This document shows positions 63,629 to 64,000 of a stretch of DNA of 64,000 nt, piece by piece; the first letter of the stretch is position 1; each line of letters opens with the position of its first letter. Both the position numbers and the translations under genes were made by a program. This DNA comes from Pseudomonas azotoformans. GTDB taxonomy: Bacteria > Pseudomonadota > Gammaproteobacteria > Pseudomonadales > Pseudomonadaceae. The notes below the pieces were generated by a model. That model saw only the letters and a list, made by a program, of their open reading frames with translations. It searched no databases and had not been told where the DNA came from. The stretch is from NCBI RefSeq assembly GCF_900103345.1, contig NZ_LT629702.1, positions 868,001-932,000 of the forward strand. Reading direction: 5' to 3'.

Positions 63629-64000
63629 ATGCAAGCTGTAATGAACCCGAAGTATCCGGGGCTCAGTGTACGGGTCGCCGACGAGGGCTTTGATGCCTAC
63701 GTGTGGGGTAATGACTTCAGCTTTGAAGTCAGCGCCTACGGTGAGCCGCAAATGGGCAGGCGGGTCGACCAGTGGCCCGTGGAGCGTATCTTGCCGTACC
63801 GCAAGTGCTACGGCATTGACCCTGAGGAGTTCGCCAGTTTCCGTGACGCGCCCGACAGTGCGATCTTCATGGCTTACCTGGACGACCGTGCGGTGGGGCA
63901 CATCGTGGTCAGCACCAATTGGAACGGCTTTGCCCATGTCGACGAGTTGGCGGTGGCCCTGCCTGCGCGACGCCATGGGGTGGCCAAGGCACTGCTGGAT
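63629..64000 (+). CDS. GNAT-family N-acetyltransferase (3' end outside window)
   Basis: 124 residues to the window edge in an open frame. GAGG 6 bp before the ATG at 63629 favours this start over 63623. The order MAYLDDRAVGHIVVSTNWNGFAHVDELAVALPARRHGVAKALL is the GNAT core up to the acetyl-CoA loop. It begins 8 bp after the decarboxylase stop, so it is probably co-transcribed; a polyamine or amino-acid substrate is a reasonable guess only. Confidence 0.82.
   Translation, partial: MQAVMNPKYPGLSVRVADEGFDAYVWGNDFSFEVSAYGEPQMGRRVDQWPVERILPYRKCYGIDPEEFASFRDAPDSAIFMAYLDDRAVGHIVVSTNWNGFAHVDELAVALPARRHGVAKALLD

Overview
The window looks like a chromosomal segment of a Pseudomonas of the fluorescens group. 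The DNA is GC-rich throughout. The right-hand block (two SBP genes plus yejBEF-type transporter, mltD, gloB, a methyltransferase, rnhA, dnaQ, Orn/Lys/Arg decarboxylase) follows the gene order I know from the P. aeruginosa PA1807-PA1818 region. Intergenic gaps carry REPIN-like inverted pairs of the GTGGGAG/GTAGGAG type typical of this group. There is no sign of an integrated phage, plasmid, IS element, CRISPR array, rRNA or tRNA.

Layout. (1) 1-9577: myo-inositol catabolism and uptake. It holds iolB (5' end cut by the window), an iolI-like isomerase, iolD, iolG, a second IolW-like dehydrogenase and a sugar ABC importer (binding protein, double ATPase, permease). A GGAA-N6-TTCC palindrome between -35 and -10 elements upstream of the importer is a good candidate for an IolR operator. 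(2) 10001-15447: a zinc-finger-less DksA paralogue, a chemotaxis transducer with a C-terminal sensory domain, five small poorly known proteins and an orphan glycine betaine/choline binding protein. (3) 15586-26963: metal/siderophore receptors flank the clearest accessory locus, an RHS polymorphic toxin with a ParB-like C-terminal domain and a 4-bp-overlapping putative immunity gene, both visibly AT-richer at the toxin tip. (4) 26968-35757: a LysR/AbrB-type transporter pair, an FAH-family hydrolase, an AraC regulator, GNAT, a diguanylate cyclase, small lipoproteins, and a tightly coupled ECF sigma / membrane protein / periplasmic metal-sensor operon behind a YXWGXW-repeat protein. A candidate small RNA with its own promoter and a strong terminator lies at 31696-31763. 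(5) 35885-41280: single metabolic genes (oxidoreductase, secreted RNase T2, SDR with divergent HxlR regulator, hydrolase, LysE exporter, AraC regulator). (6) 41330-48975: a 1182-residue protein I do not recognise, then a FecI-FecR-TonB receptor iron-signalling operon with a possible Fur box. (7) 49166-56543: the five-gene nppA1A2BCD (yejABEF-like) peptide/peptidyl-nucleoside importer. (8) 56823-64000: mltD, gloB, methyltransferase, rnhA, dnaQ, lysine/arginine decarboxylase and a GNAT gene cut by the window end.

The strongest candidates for something new are the RHS-ParB toxin/immunity pair, the unidentified 1182-aa protein, the sigma/metal-sensor operon, the 68-nt RNA candidate and a perfect 42-bp inverted repeat at 56654-56785. 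Everything here was read by eye from sequence and conceptual translation. Family names rest on motif recognition, not on a database search.
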